From Acidobacteriaceae bacterium (GTDB lineage Bacteria; Acidobacteriota; Terriglobia; Terriglobales; Acidobacteriaceae), in contig PLSH01000332.1 of assembly GCA_003165095.1 (NCBI GenBank), positions 1 through 17,603 of the forward strand: 17,603 nucleotides of DNA, given 5' to 3'. Below the pieces are notes generated by a model. That model did not search any database. It worked only from the letters and a program-made list of their open reading frames with translations, and was not told where the DNA came from. Positions 1 through 8,081 of the stretch are shown here, piece after piece (within the stretch, counting starts at the first letter, position 1; the number at the start of each line of letters is the position of its first letter). A program made the position numbers and the translations under genes.

Positions 1-48
1 GCCATGCCCGGCTAAAAAACTACCAAAAACAGTATCTCGCAATTATAA

Positions 49-69
49 TTTATTCGAGTCGCGAATAAA
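49..69. promoter_or_regulatory. Inverted repeat abutting a TATAAT box (candidate operator)
   Basis: Perfect 8-bp arms (TTTATTCG at 49-56, CGAATAAA at 62-69) are separated by 5 bp. A TATAAT sequence sits immediately upstream at 44-49, so the dyad would cover the start site of a + strand promoter. There is no good -35 hexamer at 16-18 bp, and TATAAT occurs on both strands because the stretch is palindromic, so direction is uncertain. A dyad just downstream of a -10 box is a common repressor position, but no regulator is identified. The rest of 1-282 holds no convincing gene. Confidence 0.35.
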
Positions 70-127
70 AAACCACCGGGCCGGCCCATATAGCCGCAAA
101 CCTCGATCCTGCGCACGAAGGGCCGCC

Positions 128-157
128 TTGACAGGGCTCTGCTGGAAAGAATAGATT
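128..157 (+). promoter_or_regulatory. Candidate sigma-70 promoter for the Gfo/Idh/MocA-cupin operon
   Basis: A perfect -35 hexamer TTGACA (128-133) is followed after 18 bp by TAGATT (152-157), which matches four of six -10 consensus positions including the key TA and final T. Transcription would start near 164 and give a leader of about 120 nt before the ATG at 283. The same TTGACA-N18 layout occurs ahead of the receptor gene at 3503. This is inferred from hexamer match only. Confidence 0.4.
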
Positions 158-282
158 CGCGTCGATTGAAAGATAGCCTGCAACCGCGCAAGGGGAGTTT
201 TTCCTTGCCCAGGCCGGAACGTTTCGAGAGATTTGCCCAATCGATCCCCGATTGCGACACCATTCGGAAATGCGGAGGAGCA

Positions 283-1491
283 ATGAATAAGAGTTTTGCC
301 GGCCGGCGCGATTTTCTCAAGCATGCCGGCCTGATCGGATCGGCTGCCATGATGGCTGGAGTGCCCGAAGGAGCAATGGCTTTTGCCGCGGCCCGCGGCG
401 CGGTAGTCGAAGATGCGGTGGTGCAATCGGCTCAGCCCGACGAGCCGCCCAAATACCACATCAAGTTCGCCGTGTGCGGCATGAGCCACGACCACGTCTA
501 CGGCATGATCGGCGCCCTGCAGCGCGGCGGCGGCGAAATGGTGGCCGCGTGGGCCGGTGAAGACGACAAGCTCGCCACGTTTGCCAAACGGTTTCCAAAC
601 GTAAAAATCGTCAAGACGCAGGATGAGATTCTCAACGATCCTTCGGTGCAACTGGTGCTCAGCTCGCAGATCGCCAATGAGCGCGCGCCGCTCGGCGTGC
701 GCGTGATGAAGCATGGCAAGGATTATTTGTCTGACAAGCCCGGCATCACCACGCTGGAGCAGTTGGCTGCGGTGCGCAAGACCATCGCCGAGACCGGCCG
801 CATCTACGCCATCATGTACAGCGAGCGGCTGGAAGTGAAGGCAGCCGTCTACGCCGGGCAGCTGGTGCAGCAGGGCGCCATCGGCAAGGTGATCCAGACC
901 ATCAACATCGCGCCCCATCAGATCTTGCAGCACGCAGGCAATGCCGGCGGCGGATCGGGTCGGCCGGACTGGTTCTGGAATCCCGACCAGTACGGTGGAA
1001 TCCTGTGCGATATCGGCTCGCATCAGGTTGACCAGTTCCTCTTCTACACCGGATCCACGCAGGCTGAAATCGCGGAGTCGCAGGTTGCCAACGTTCGCCA
1101 TCCCGATCGTCCGCGCTTCCAGGATTTTGGCGACATGGTGCTGCGCGGAGATCGCGGCCTGGGTTATGTGCGCCTCGATTGGTTCACGCCCGACGGCCTG
1201 GGTACATGGGGCGATGGCCGCCTGTTCATTCTCGGCACTGAAGGCTACATTGAAGTGCGCAAGTACACCGATGTGGCAGTCAAGCACCAGGGCAACAATC
1301 TCTTCATTGTCGACAAAGACCAGGCGCGCTACATCGATTGCAACCAGATGCCCTTGCCTTTCGGCCCGGAGTTTGTGGCCGACATCGTAAACCGCACCCA
1401 CCTTGCGCAGGATCAGACCCAGTGCCTGCTGGCCGCCGAGCTCGTAATCAAGGCACAGATGAATGCAACGCACGTCACCCTGAAAGACTAG
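283..1491 (+). CDS. Tat-exported Gfo/Idh/MocA family oxidoreductase (402 aa)
   Basis: Predicted NAD(P)-dependent sugar or sugar-derivative oxidoreductase, probably periplasmic. The ATG at 283 is chosen because GGAGG (274-278) precedes it by 4 nt and it places a Tat motif (GRRDFLK, residues 7-13) at the N-terminus; an in-frame start at 166 would bury that motif. A Rossmann nucleotide-binding beginning lies at about 61-75 (FAVCGMSHDHVYG, a departure from the usual GxGxxG). The family's catalytic-lysine motif appears as SDKPG (K152), and the C-terminal substrate-domain motif as DIGSHQVD (243-250). Length is normal for the family. It is the first gene of a run with 15 nt to the next one. The substrate cannot be read from sequence; family members act on inositols, hexoses, amino sugars or glycosides. 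Confidence 0.88.
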   Translation: MNKSFAGRRDFLKHAGLIGSAAMMAGVPEGAMAFAAARGAVVEDAVVQSAQPDEPPKYHIKFAVCGMSHDHVYGMIGALQRGGGEMVAAWAGEDDKLATFAKRFPNVKIVKTQDEILNDPSVQLVLSSQIANERAPLGVRVMKHGKDYLSDKPGITTLEQLAAVRKTIAETGRIYAIMYSERLEVKAAVYAGQLVQQGAIGKVIQTINIAPHQILQHAGNAGGGSGRPDWFWNPDQYGGILCDIGSHQVDQFLFYTGSTQAEIAESQVANVRHPDRPRFQDFGDMVLRGDRGLGYVRLDWFTPDGLGTWGDGRLFILGTEGYIEVRKYTDVAVKHQGNNLFIVDKDQARYIDCNQMPLPFGPEFVADIVNRTHLAQDQTQCLLAAELVIKAQMNATHVTLKD

Positions 1492-1506
1492 GCAGCGGAG
1501 AAAATC

Positions 1507-2889
1507 ATGAGCCACGCACGCAAAAGCGGAACCTCGCGGCGCAGTTTCTTGAAGACCGGCCTGGGCGCGGCGGCGGCCATCGGCTTTCCCACCATCGTGA
1601 CCTCGACCGTCTTCGGCCAGTACGCGCCCAGCAAGCGCATCAATATCGGCGCCATCGGCGTTGGCCGCATCTCGCGCGTGCACGACATGCCGTCCATTTT
1701 GCAATACGATCGCGCCCGCATCATCGCGGTCTGCGACCTAGATGCCCATCGCGTCGAGGACGGCAAGAAGTTCGTCAACGATTACTACGCCAAGAAGACC
1801 GGCGCGGCCTACGACGGCGTGACCGGCTACGCAAATTACCACGAACTGCTGGGCAATAAGGATATCGATGCAGTGGTGGTCAGCACGCCCGACCATTGGC
1901 ACGCACTCATTGGTGTTGACGCGGTGCGCGCGAGCAAGGATGTGTACCTGCAAAAGCCGGCGTCCCTCACCATCGCCGAGGGCCGCGCGCTCTCGAACGC
2001 CGTTCAGGCATCGGGCCGCATTCTGCAAATCGGCAGCCAGCAGCGCTCCACCATCCAGTTCCGTTACGCTGCGGAACTGGTCCGCAATGGCCGCATAGGC
2101 GACCTCCAGCGCGTCGAAGTTGGCCTGCCCGGCGATCCCGCCGGCGGCGACAAGTCCCCCATGCAGGCTCCCGACTGGTTCAACTACGAGATGTGGCTCG
2201 GTGAGACTCCCTATGTCTACTACACCGTGGACCGTGTCCATCCCCAGAAGGGATACGATCGTCCCGGATGGCTGCGCTGCCGGCAGTTTGGCGCCGGCAT
2301 GATCACCGGTTGGGGCGCGCACCACATCGACAGCGCCCACTGGGGCATGAACACTGAATACACCGGCCCTGTCGAGATATGGGGAAACGCAGAGTTTCCC
2401 GATCATGGCCTTTGGGATGTGCATGGGCCTTTCAAGACTGAGGCGCTCTACGCCAACGGTGTCCACATGAGCGTCAGCGGCGACTACACCAACGGCATCA
2501 AATTCTATGGAAGCAAGGGTTGGATCTTCGTCTCGCGCGGCAATGAGCAGGTGACCAAGAGCGATCCAACCGCCAAGCTGAATGACGCCACGGCCCTCGC
2601 GTCCAGCGATCCCAACATCATCAAGTCGGTCATCGGCCCCGACGAGATTCACCTCTACGTGAGCAAGGAGCAGCACGGCAACTGGCTGGACTGCATCATT
2701 TCCCGCGAGGAACCGATTTCGCCAGTCGAAACCGGCCACCGAGCCTGTTCAACCTGCCTCATTCACGATATGGCCATGGTGCTGGGGCGCAAGCTCTACT
2801 GGGACCCGGTCAACGAGCGTTTCAAAAACGATGACGAAGCCAATAGCATGCTCTCGCGTCCGCAGCGGGCGCCTTACAGGCTGGCCTGA
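1507..2889 (+). CDS. Tat-exported Gfo/Idh/MocA family oxidoreductase (460 aa)
   Basis: A second member of the same superfamily, clearly diverged from the first, so not a recent duplicate. A Tat motif SRRSFLK lies at residues 10-16, followed by a short hydrophobic stretch. The dinucleotide-binding loop is GAIGVGRIS (48-56), followed by STPDHWH (126-132) and the K-P pair of the EKP-type active site (K150, P151). The substrate-side motif GAHHIDSAHWGM is at about 270-281. GGAG at 1497-1500 precedes the ATG. Members with Tat signals and this TPDHWH/HHxD arrangement are abundant in Acidobacteria, Planctomycetes and Bacteroidetes and are usually annotated only as oxidoreductases. Some Tat-bearing relatives are GH109 glycosidases that use NAD as a catalytic cofactor, so hydrolysis through transient oxidation is possible but not shown. 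Probably co-transcribed with both neighbours. Confidence 0.9.
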   Translation: MSHARKSGTSRRSFLKTGLGAAAAIGFPTIVTSTVFGQYAPSKRINIGAIGVGRISRVHDMPSILQYDRARIIAVCDLDAHRVEDGKKFVNDYYAKKTGAAYDGVTGYANYHELLGNKDIDAVVVSTPDHWHALIGVDAVRASKDVYLQKPASLTIAEGRALSNAVQASGRILQIGSQQRSTIQFRYAAELVRNGRIGDLQRVEVGLPGDPAGGDKSPMQAPDWFNYEMWLGETPYVYYTVDRVHPQKGYDRPGWLRCRQFGAGMITGWGAHHIDSAHWGMNTEYTGPVEIWGNAEFPDHGLWDVHGPFKTEALYANGVHMSVSGDYTNGIKFYGSKGWIFVSRGNEQVTKSDPTAKLNDATALASSDPNIIKSVIGPDEIHLYVSKEQHGNWLDCIISREEPISPVETGHRACSTCLIHDMAMVLGRKLYWDPVNERFKNDDEANSMLSRPQRAPYRLA

Positions 2890-2901
2890 GGAGGGAAAAA
2901 C

Positions 2902-3372
2902 ATGACAATGACAAGGCGCGATGCGCTGGTTGGTTTGATGGCGCTGACCGCCGCTATGCCGGCGGTCTTGCCTGCGGCGGCTGAAGCAGCAGACGAAACC
3001 AGCAAACAGACTCTCGGTCCCACGGTCTTTCATTGGGACGATATGAAGTTTGTGAAGACCGCTGTCGGCTCGCGGGCCTCGCTCTGCCAGCAGCCGACGG
3101 CAACGGTCGACCTGCTCGAGATGCACGTGGGCACGCTGAACCCCGGTCTCATGTCGCATCTTCCGCACCGCCATGTGAATGAGGAGCTGATTATTTTGAA
3201 AGAGGGCACGTGCGAGACGCTCTCGAACGGGATCTGGGTCAAAGTTGAAGCCGGCTCCGTGGTCTTCAACGCCTCCAACAGCCTGCATGGCTTCCGCAAT
3301 ATCGGAACCATCCCCGCCGTCTATCACGTCATCAACTGGAGCCCCAACAAGGACATGACCGCCAAGACATAG
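2902..3372 (+). CDS. Exported cupin-domain protein (156 aa)
   Basis: Small single-domain cupin with an N-terminal export signal (TRRDALV at residues 4-10, then a hydrophobic alanine-rich stretch to about 30), most likely Tat. Cupin motif 1 is intact: H89-x-H91, E95 and G102. Motif 2 keeps G118, H129 and N133 but has A124 where the usual proline sits, and N126 for glycine. The four usual metal ligands (H89, H91, E95, H129) are therefore present. GGAGGG at 2890-2895 precedes the ATG at 2902 by 6 nt, and an alternative ATG two codons downstream is possible. It lies 12 nt after the second oxidoreductase and is last before a terminator, so it is probably part of that operon. The exact activity is unknown; small exported cupins can be isomerases, epimerases, dioxygenases or binding proteins. 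Confidence 0.85.
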   Translation: MTMTRRDALVGLMALTAAMPAVLPAAAEAADETSKQTLGPTVFHWDDMKFVKTAVGSRASLCQQPTATVDLLEMHVGTLNPGLMSHLPHRHVNEELIILKEGTCETLSNGIWVKVEAGSVVFNASNSLHGFRNIGTIPAVYHVINWSPNKDMTAKT

Positions 3373-3413
3373 CCGTCTCGGAAAGCTCTCCTCAGCCTTC
3401 TTGCCCACCTTGT

Positions 3414-3436
3414 GGCCTCCCGAGCGGAGGCCTTTT
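3414..3436 (+). terminator. Intrinsic terminator after the cupin gene
   Basis: Perfect 7-bp GC-rich stem (GGCCTCC 3414-3420, GGAGGCC 3426-3432) with a 5-nt loop, followed directly by TTTT. It lies 42 nt after the cupin stop and upstream of the receptor's promoter, so it separates the two transcription units. Confidence 0.8.
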
Positions 3437-3502
3437 CTCTGCCTCAGCAAATCCAAGCTCTACATAAACTTGCGCACATTTTGATTGAAATGCTCATTCT
3501 TA

Positions 3503-3532
3503 TTGACAATTTGATCAGTTTGAAGCTAATCT
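3503..3532 (+). promoter_or_regulatory. Candidate sigma-70 promoter for the TonB-dependent receptor
   Basis: TTGACA (3503-3508), then 18 bp, then TAATCT (3527-3532), a weak -10 that keeps the important T, A and final T. The start site would be near 3539, giving a leader of about 118 nt before the ATG at 3657. The region is distinctly AT-rich compared with the flanking genes. Two near-identical octamers (ATTTTGAT 3478-3485, AATTTGAT 3508-3515) are spaced exactly 30 bp apart around the -35, which could be regulator half sites. Confidence 0.45.
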
Positions 3533-3656
3533 TGGTTTCCACAGCAGATGTGTGCACTCTTATTGTCTGAATTCGTCCGGAGTGAAGGCGGAGCAGTTAT
3601 CTGCCCATCGCCTGAGACCTATCGATCCACCTACAACCATTTCAAGTGAGGACCCT

Positions 3657-6600
3657 ATGAAAACCAATCTCTTCCGGCTGTTCTTCGGATGCGCGCTTGC
3701 CCTCCTGGCCTGCGTCTCTCTGGCCACCGGCCAGACCGTGACCGGCTCGATCACCGGCGAAGTGACTGACCCCAGCGGTGCCGTCATTCCCGGCGCCAGC
3801 GCCGTGGCCCATAATCTCGACACCAACGTCGACTCGCCCACCACGACCAACGCATCGGGCCTTTTCCGCATCGACTTTCTGCCCATCGGCCGCTATCAGG
3901 TCACGGTCCAGGCAAACGGATTCGACAAGTCGACCGTCCCGGCCTTCGCGCTTGAAGTGCTGCAGGTTGCAAACTTCAACATCAAGCTGGTGGTGGGCAG
4001 CGCCTCTACCAACGTAAGCGTCTCGGCAGCCGCACCCATTCTGAATACCGATAGCCCCACGCTGGCCTCCACTTTCACGGCCAACACCATTTCGAACTTC
4101 CCCTTGAACGGTCTCGACTTCTCGGCGCTGACCCTTTACATGCCCGGCGCGGTGACCACCTACGGAACCTCCGGCCCCACCAGCTTTGAGCGCAGCACGT
4201 ATAACTCCGACACGCCCAACTTCAATGGCAATCGCGCCCAGGCCAATAACTACACGCTCGACGGCATCGACATGAACGAGACCTATAACAACCTGATCTC
4301 GTACAGTCCCGCGCCTGAGGCTTTGCAGGAGATCAAGGTCATCACTGCCAACTCGCCCGCCGACTACGGCAACGTAAACGGCGCCGGCGTGGTGAGCGTG
4401 CTCAAGAGTGGCACCAACCAGTTCCACGGCTCGGCTTACGGTTTCGTGCAGGATTACCGATTTGACGCAAACTCCTATTTGCATGGTCAGACATTGAATT
4501 CCCTGGGCCAACCGGCGCCGACCCCCACGAGCCCATATTCGTTTGATCAATTCGGCGGCGCCATTGGTGGGCCCATCCTGCGAAACAAACTGTTCTTCTT
4601 CGGCGATTACCTGGGATCGCGCTGGCATGTGGGCGGAAACAATTTCGCCAGCGTAGTTCCCGACGCCATGCGTAATGGCGATTTCTCGGTTCTGCTTTCA
4701 GCCGTCCATCCTATCCAGCTCTACGACCCGGAAAATGGCTACGCAGCCTATACCAACAACCAGAATGTTCCCATCGTCAACCCAGTAGCCAAGTACCTGT
4801 TCGCGAATCCGAAGTATTATCCCGATTGCGGCGGCGCCAATCCTGTTGTGCCTGCCGGGGGCAAATGCGTAACTCCGACCGATGGAATTGCGGATAGCAA
4901 CTACGAGGCCCCGAACCCTCAATTCAAGGGCAACAATCAGGGCGACGCGAAGGTCGAATACGACCTGCGCGCCAAGGACAAAATCACCGGATTCTACTCG
5001 ATCTCCCACGCGTATGATGGTCAAAAGCCCGTCCTGGCCATCAGCTTCCCGGGATTCAATCTGTATCCTACCTGGATTGTCGGCTCCAACTGGGTTCACA
5101 CCTTCTCGTCGACCCTGGTCAACTCAGGCCGCGCCGGCTTTACGCGCACCGATTGGAATCAGGGCTTCCCTGAGGATCCAACCGGAGCTTTCGGAACGTC
5201 AGGCAATTCCAAGGTCGGCATCCCTTTCCCCAACCAGGCGTATAACGGCTTCAGCAACCAGGGCATCAATAACGGCATCAGCAGCGTCGGCACCTCGGCG
5301 TACGATGGCGGCGTCATCGACAACACCTACAGCTACAGCGACAACCTGACCTGGCAGCGCGGCCGCCACTTCCTCAGCATGGGCGTACAGGCCATCCGCT
5401 ACCAGAACAACTATCCCACCGGCAACAACGATGGCTACCTGGGCTCGCTCAACTACAGCGGAGCATTCACGGCCGACCAGAGTGAACCCAATGCCGGCGG
5501 CTATGGGCCGGCCGATTTTGTGCTGGACCGCGTGCAGTCAGTTGGCGTCACGCTGGGCAGCGTCAACGTGGGACAGCGCCAGTGGCGCGCCGCTGGTTAC
5601 ATCAGCGACGATTTCAAGATCATGCCGAACCTGACCCTGAATTTCGGCCTCCGCTACGAATTCGACGAGCCCTGGATCGAAGAGAATAACAAGACTGGAA
5701 CGGTCAATCTCACCACCGGACAAATCATGTATGCCGGCAGCGTTCCCGTGGGAGCGCCGCCTCAAGCCGGAATCTGCCCGACTACCGCGTGCTATATGGC
5801 CAATTACAAGCAGTGGATGCCTCACCTCGGATTCGCGTATCAGATCAACGATCGCGCCGTGATCCGCGGCGGCTACGGTGCCAACAGCTTCCTTGAAGGC
5901 AACTCCTACAACCAGCGTCTCACTGCTATCGCGCCCTTCATCCAGGCCGTCAACATCCAGGTAAACTCTCCCGCGCCCGGTCACGTTACCACGCCCCGTA
6001 CCGCGGAAGAAGGCTTTACCGGCGGCACAACCACCTACAGCGGCTCTTCCTACTTCAGCGTCTATCCGCAGAATATCGAGCCGGCGTACGTGCAGGAATG
6101 GAATCTGACGGTAGAGTACGCGCTCTCCCGCACCGCTTCGCTGCAAGTGGGCTATGTGGGCGAGCAGGGCCAGCATATTGAGGACTACGGCAACGTCAAC
6201 GCTCCGCTGAATAACGCCGATCCAACCTCGGCCCCGTTCTACAACAACCAGTACATCGGCATCAACGGCGTGGATACGACCAGCCCCACAACGCCGGTTG
6301 GCGTCGGCGCGGGTACCCTGCTCATCACCGAGTCGCGCGCCATGATGAACTACAACGCCATGCAGGCGATCCTGCGCCAGCGCATCAACCATGGCCTCGA
6401 ATTCACGGTCAACTACACCTATGGCAAGGCTATGACCAACAGCCTGGGCAACTATTCGCTGAACGTGAGTGGCTACAGCGGCGCATTCCAGGACTACTAC
6501 AACAGCGCTGCAGACTACGGTCCGGCCGGGTACGACGTGAAGCATAACGTCTCCGGCACAGCGGTCTATGCCGTGCCGGTGGGCCGCGGACAGGAATTTC

Positions 6601-7136
6601 TGTCCGGATCCAGCCGAGTGATGGATGAGGTGGTCGGCGGGTGGAAACTCTCTGCCTCCGTCGTCGGATATTCGGGCTTTCCTGAATCCATTACCGGTCC
6701 CAACAACAACTCCCAGAGCATTTCGGGAGTCTTCCGGGTAAACCAATACCGCAAGCTGAAGGTGGTCGGCCGCAGCAACGCCAACTGGTTCGGCACCGAT
6801 CCCTCCGCAAAGCCTTGCGAGGCATATGGGAAAACCGATCCGAATTGGGGCACGTGCGCATTCGGCGTGCCCGCTCCCAATGCCTTCGGCACCGAAAGCA
6901 ATGGCGCGGTGCGCGGCCCTGGTTACTTCAATTCCGATATATCGGCGTTCAAAGACTTCCACACATTCAGGGAGCAAACGATAGGTTTCCGCTTCGACGC
7001 CTTCAATGCGTTCAACATTGTCAGCTACGGCAACCCGGATACCGGCATTACCGATACCAATTTCGGTAATGTCTCTCTCCAGGGCCCACGCTCGCAAGAG
7101 CGTCACCTGCAGTTCTCAGCCAGGTACGCATTTTAG
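3657..7136 (+). CDS. TonB-dependent-receptor-like outer-membrane protein with N-terminal carboxypeptidase-regulatory-like domain (1159 aa)
   Basis: Outer-membrane beta-barrel of the large acidobacterial Oar-like/TonB-dependent receptor group, predicted to take up oligosaccharides or other large ligands. The ATG at 3657 is chosen because GAGGA lies 4 nt upstream and it begins a good signal peptide (residues 1 to about 25, cleavage near ATG/Q); the longer frame from 3552 has no signal-like start. A carboxypeptidase-regulatory-like Ig fold covers about 28-115 (GSITGEVTDPSGAVIPGA), then the plug region (about 125-260, with NNYTLDGIDMNE and VLKSGTNQFHGSAYGF), then the barrel. The chain ends ...ARYAF, the terminal aromatic expected for BAM-dependent barrel assembly. 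No SusD-like gene follows, as usual in Acidobacteria. It has its own promoter and a strong hairpin after the stop. The substrate is unknown; the neighbours suggest a carbohydrate. Confidence 0.92.
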   Translation: MKTNLFRLFFGCALALLACVSLATGQTVTGSITGEVTDPSGAVIPGASAVAHNLDTNVDSPTTTNASGLFRIDFLPIGRYQVTVQANGFDKSTVPAFALEVLQVANFNIKLVVGSASTNVSVSAAAPILNTDSPTLASTFTANTISNFPLNGLDFSALTLYMPGAVTTYGTSGPTSFERSTYNSDTPNFNGNRAQANNYTLDGIDMNETYNNLISYSPAPEALQEIKVITANSPADYGNVNGAGVVSVLKSGTNQFHGSAYGFVQDYRFDANSYLHGQTLNSLGQPAPTPTSPYSFDQFGGAIGGPILRNKLFFFGDYLGSRWHVGGNNFASVVPDAMRNGDFSVLLSAVHPIQLYDPENGYAAYTNNQNVPIVNPVAKYLFANPKYYPDCGGANPVVPAGGKCVTPTDGIADSNYEAPNPQFKGNNQGDAKVEYDLRAKDKITGFYSISHAYDGQKPVLAISFPGFNLYPTWIVGSNWVHTFSSTLVNSGRAGFTRTDWNQGFPEDPTGAFGTSGNSKVGIPFPNQAYNGFSNQGINNGISSVGTSAYDGGVIDNTYSYSDNLTWQRGRHFLSMGVQAIRYQNNYPTGNNDGYLGSLNYSGAFTADQSEPNAGGYGPADFVLDRVQSVGVTLGSVNVGQRQWRAAGYISDDFKIMPNLTLNFGLRYEFDEPWIEENNKTGTVNLTTGQIMYAGSVPVGAPPQAGICPTTACYMANYKQWMPHLGFAYQINDRAVIRGGYGANSFLEGNSYNQRLTAIAPFIQAVNIQVNSPAPGHVTTPRTAEEGFTGGTTTYSGSSYFSVYPQNIEPAYVQEWNLTVEYALSRTASLQVGYVGEQGQHIEDYGNVNAPLNNADPTSAPFYNNQYIGINGVDTTSPTTPVGVGAGTLLITESRAMMNYNAMQAILRQRINHGLEFTVNYTYGKAMTNSLGNYSLNVSGYSGAFQDYYNSAADYGPAGYDVKHNVSGTAVYAVPVGRGQEFLSGSSRVMDEVVGGWKLSASVVGYSGFPESITGPNNNSQSISGVFRVNQYRKLKVVGRSNANWFGTDPSAKPCEAYGKTDPNWGTCAFGVPAPNAFGTESNGAVRGPGYFNSDISAFKDFHTFREQTIGFRFDAFNAFNIVSYGNPDTGITDTNFGNVSLQGPRSQERHLQFSARYAF

Positions 7137-7141
7137 CCAAC

Positions 7142-7174
7142 CCGGCTGCCGCGATCGCTTTTCGCGGCAGCCGG
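7142..7174 (+). terminator. Long perfect hairpin downstream of the receptor gene
   Basis: Arms of 13 bp pair perfectly (CCGGCTGCCGCGA 7142-7154, TCGCGGCAGCCGG 7162-7174) around a 7-nt loop, starting 6 nt after the receptor stop codon. No T-run follows, so it may be a non-canonical terminator or a 3'-end stabilising structure rather than a classic intrinsic terminator. Confidence 0.55.
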
Positions 7175-7264
7175 ATTCGCGCGGCCTCTTCGGGCTCGGT
7201 GATATTCAGCCGGGCGCGTGCCGGGCTTTAGAATTAAGGCTCTGGGAAATAGGATTCGGCAATC

Positions 7265-8032
7265 ATGCTTCTTGAAATCTGTGTCGATTCTGTGGAGTCG
7301 GCGGTCGCAGCTCAGGCCGGCGGAGCGGAGCGCATTGAACTGTGCTCCGCCCTCCGCGAAGGCGGCATCACGCCCAGCGCCGGCCTGCTGCGCGCCGTCC
7401 GCGCCGCGGTCGCCATCGATGTGTTTGTGATGATCCGGCCCCGTGGCGGCGACTTTTGCTACACCGCGGATGAATTCGACGTAATGTACCAGGATGTCAT
7501 CGAGGCGCGCTCGATGGGCGCGGCCGGCGTAGTCCTTGGCATCCTCACCCCCGATGGCCTGGTGGATGTGAAGCGCACCAGCGAACTGGTGGCCGCGGCG
7601 CGCCCCATGCAGACTACGTTTCATCGTGCCTTTGATGTATCCTCAAACCTCGCTCGGTCGCTTGAAGATGTGATTGCATGCGGCGCCGACCGCATCCTCA
7701 CCTCAGGCGGCGAGTCCGACGGAATTCGCGGCGCGGGACAGATTGGCCGCCTGGTTGAAGACGCCCGCGGCCGCATCCAACTGGTGGGCGCCGGAGGCAT
7801 CCGCCATAGCAACGTGCGCGAATTCGTTCAACTCACCGGCGTGCGGGAAGTTCATGCCGCCTTGCGTGCCCGCGTCACCAGCCCGGTCACCTATTGGAAC
7901 CATGCTGTCACATTCGGCACCCACGCCGACGGCCTGGCGCGCTACGTGGTCCGCGAACAGGATGTGCGCAAGCTCAGAAGAAACCTGAACTCCGCCGCGG
8001 CTGCCGGAAATAGGAAGATTCTCGTACAATGA
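7265..8032 (+). CDS. cutC: CutC family protein (255 aa)
   Basis: Full-length CutC-family TIM barrel, cytoplasmic (no signal peptide). Diagnostic stretches are [11 protein letters not shown] (3-13), [20 protein letters not shown] (19-38), [10 protein letters not shown] (55-64), TFHRAFD (118-124) and ILTSGG (144-149). The family was named for copper homeostasis in E. coli, but the copper role is disputed and no metal-resistance gene is near. Here it sits between a receptor and a DeoR regulator, next to two glycosidases, which suggests a sugar-related enzymatic role (inference). The ATG at 7265 gives the family's normal N-terminus, although its ribosome-binding site is poor (AGGA well upstream). 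Only 49 nt separate it from the DeoR gene, so the two are probably co-transcribed. Confidence 0.9.
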   Translation: MLLEICVDSVESAVAAQAGGAERIELCSALREGGITPSAGLLRAVRAAVAIDVFVMIRPRGGDFCYTADEFDVMYQDVIEARSMGAAGVVLGILTPDGLVDVKRTSELVAAARPMQTTFHRAFDVSSNLARSLEDVIACGADRILTSGGESDGIRGAGQIGRLVEDARGRIQLVGAGGIRHSNVREFVQLTGVREVHAALRARVTSPVTYWNHAVTFGTHADGLARYVVREQDVRKLRRNLNSAAAAGNRKILVQ

Positions 8033-8081
8033 CCGAAAGCCGGTTCGCTAAACTCCACGGCGCGGCTCGTGAATTTAAAGA

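Noticed and set aside
43..1704. Long minus-strand open frame (553 codons) opposite the first two oxidoreductases
   Set aside because: It is the mirror of GC-rich coding sequence, shows no recognisable domain, and overlaps two clear genes with ribosome-binding sites and Tat motifs.
1738..2739. Minus-strand frame of 333 codons opposite the second oxidoreductase
   Set aside because: No motif; low-complexity V/G/A/D-rich product typical of shadows of high-GC genes.
3552..3656. N-terminal extension of the receptor
   Set aside because: The extra 35 residues are not signal-like, and the ATG at 3657 has a Shine-Dalgarno and signal peptide.
3657..3720. Lipoprotein signal in the receptor (LLAC near residue 19)
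   Set aside because: The hydrophobic stretch continues past the cysteine, and a normal signal-peptidase site follows; outer-membrane barrels of this group are not lipoproteins.
5538..7106. Minus-strand open frame of 522 codons inside the receptor gene
   Set aside because: Compositional antisense frame; the + strand has a full receptor with signal peptide, plug motifs and terminal aromatic residue.
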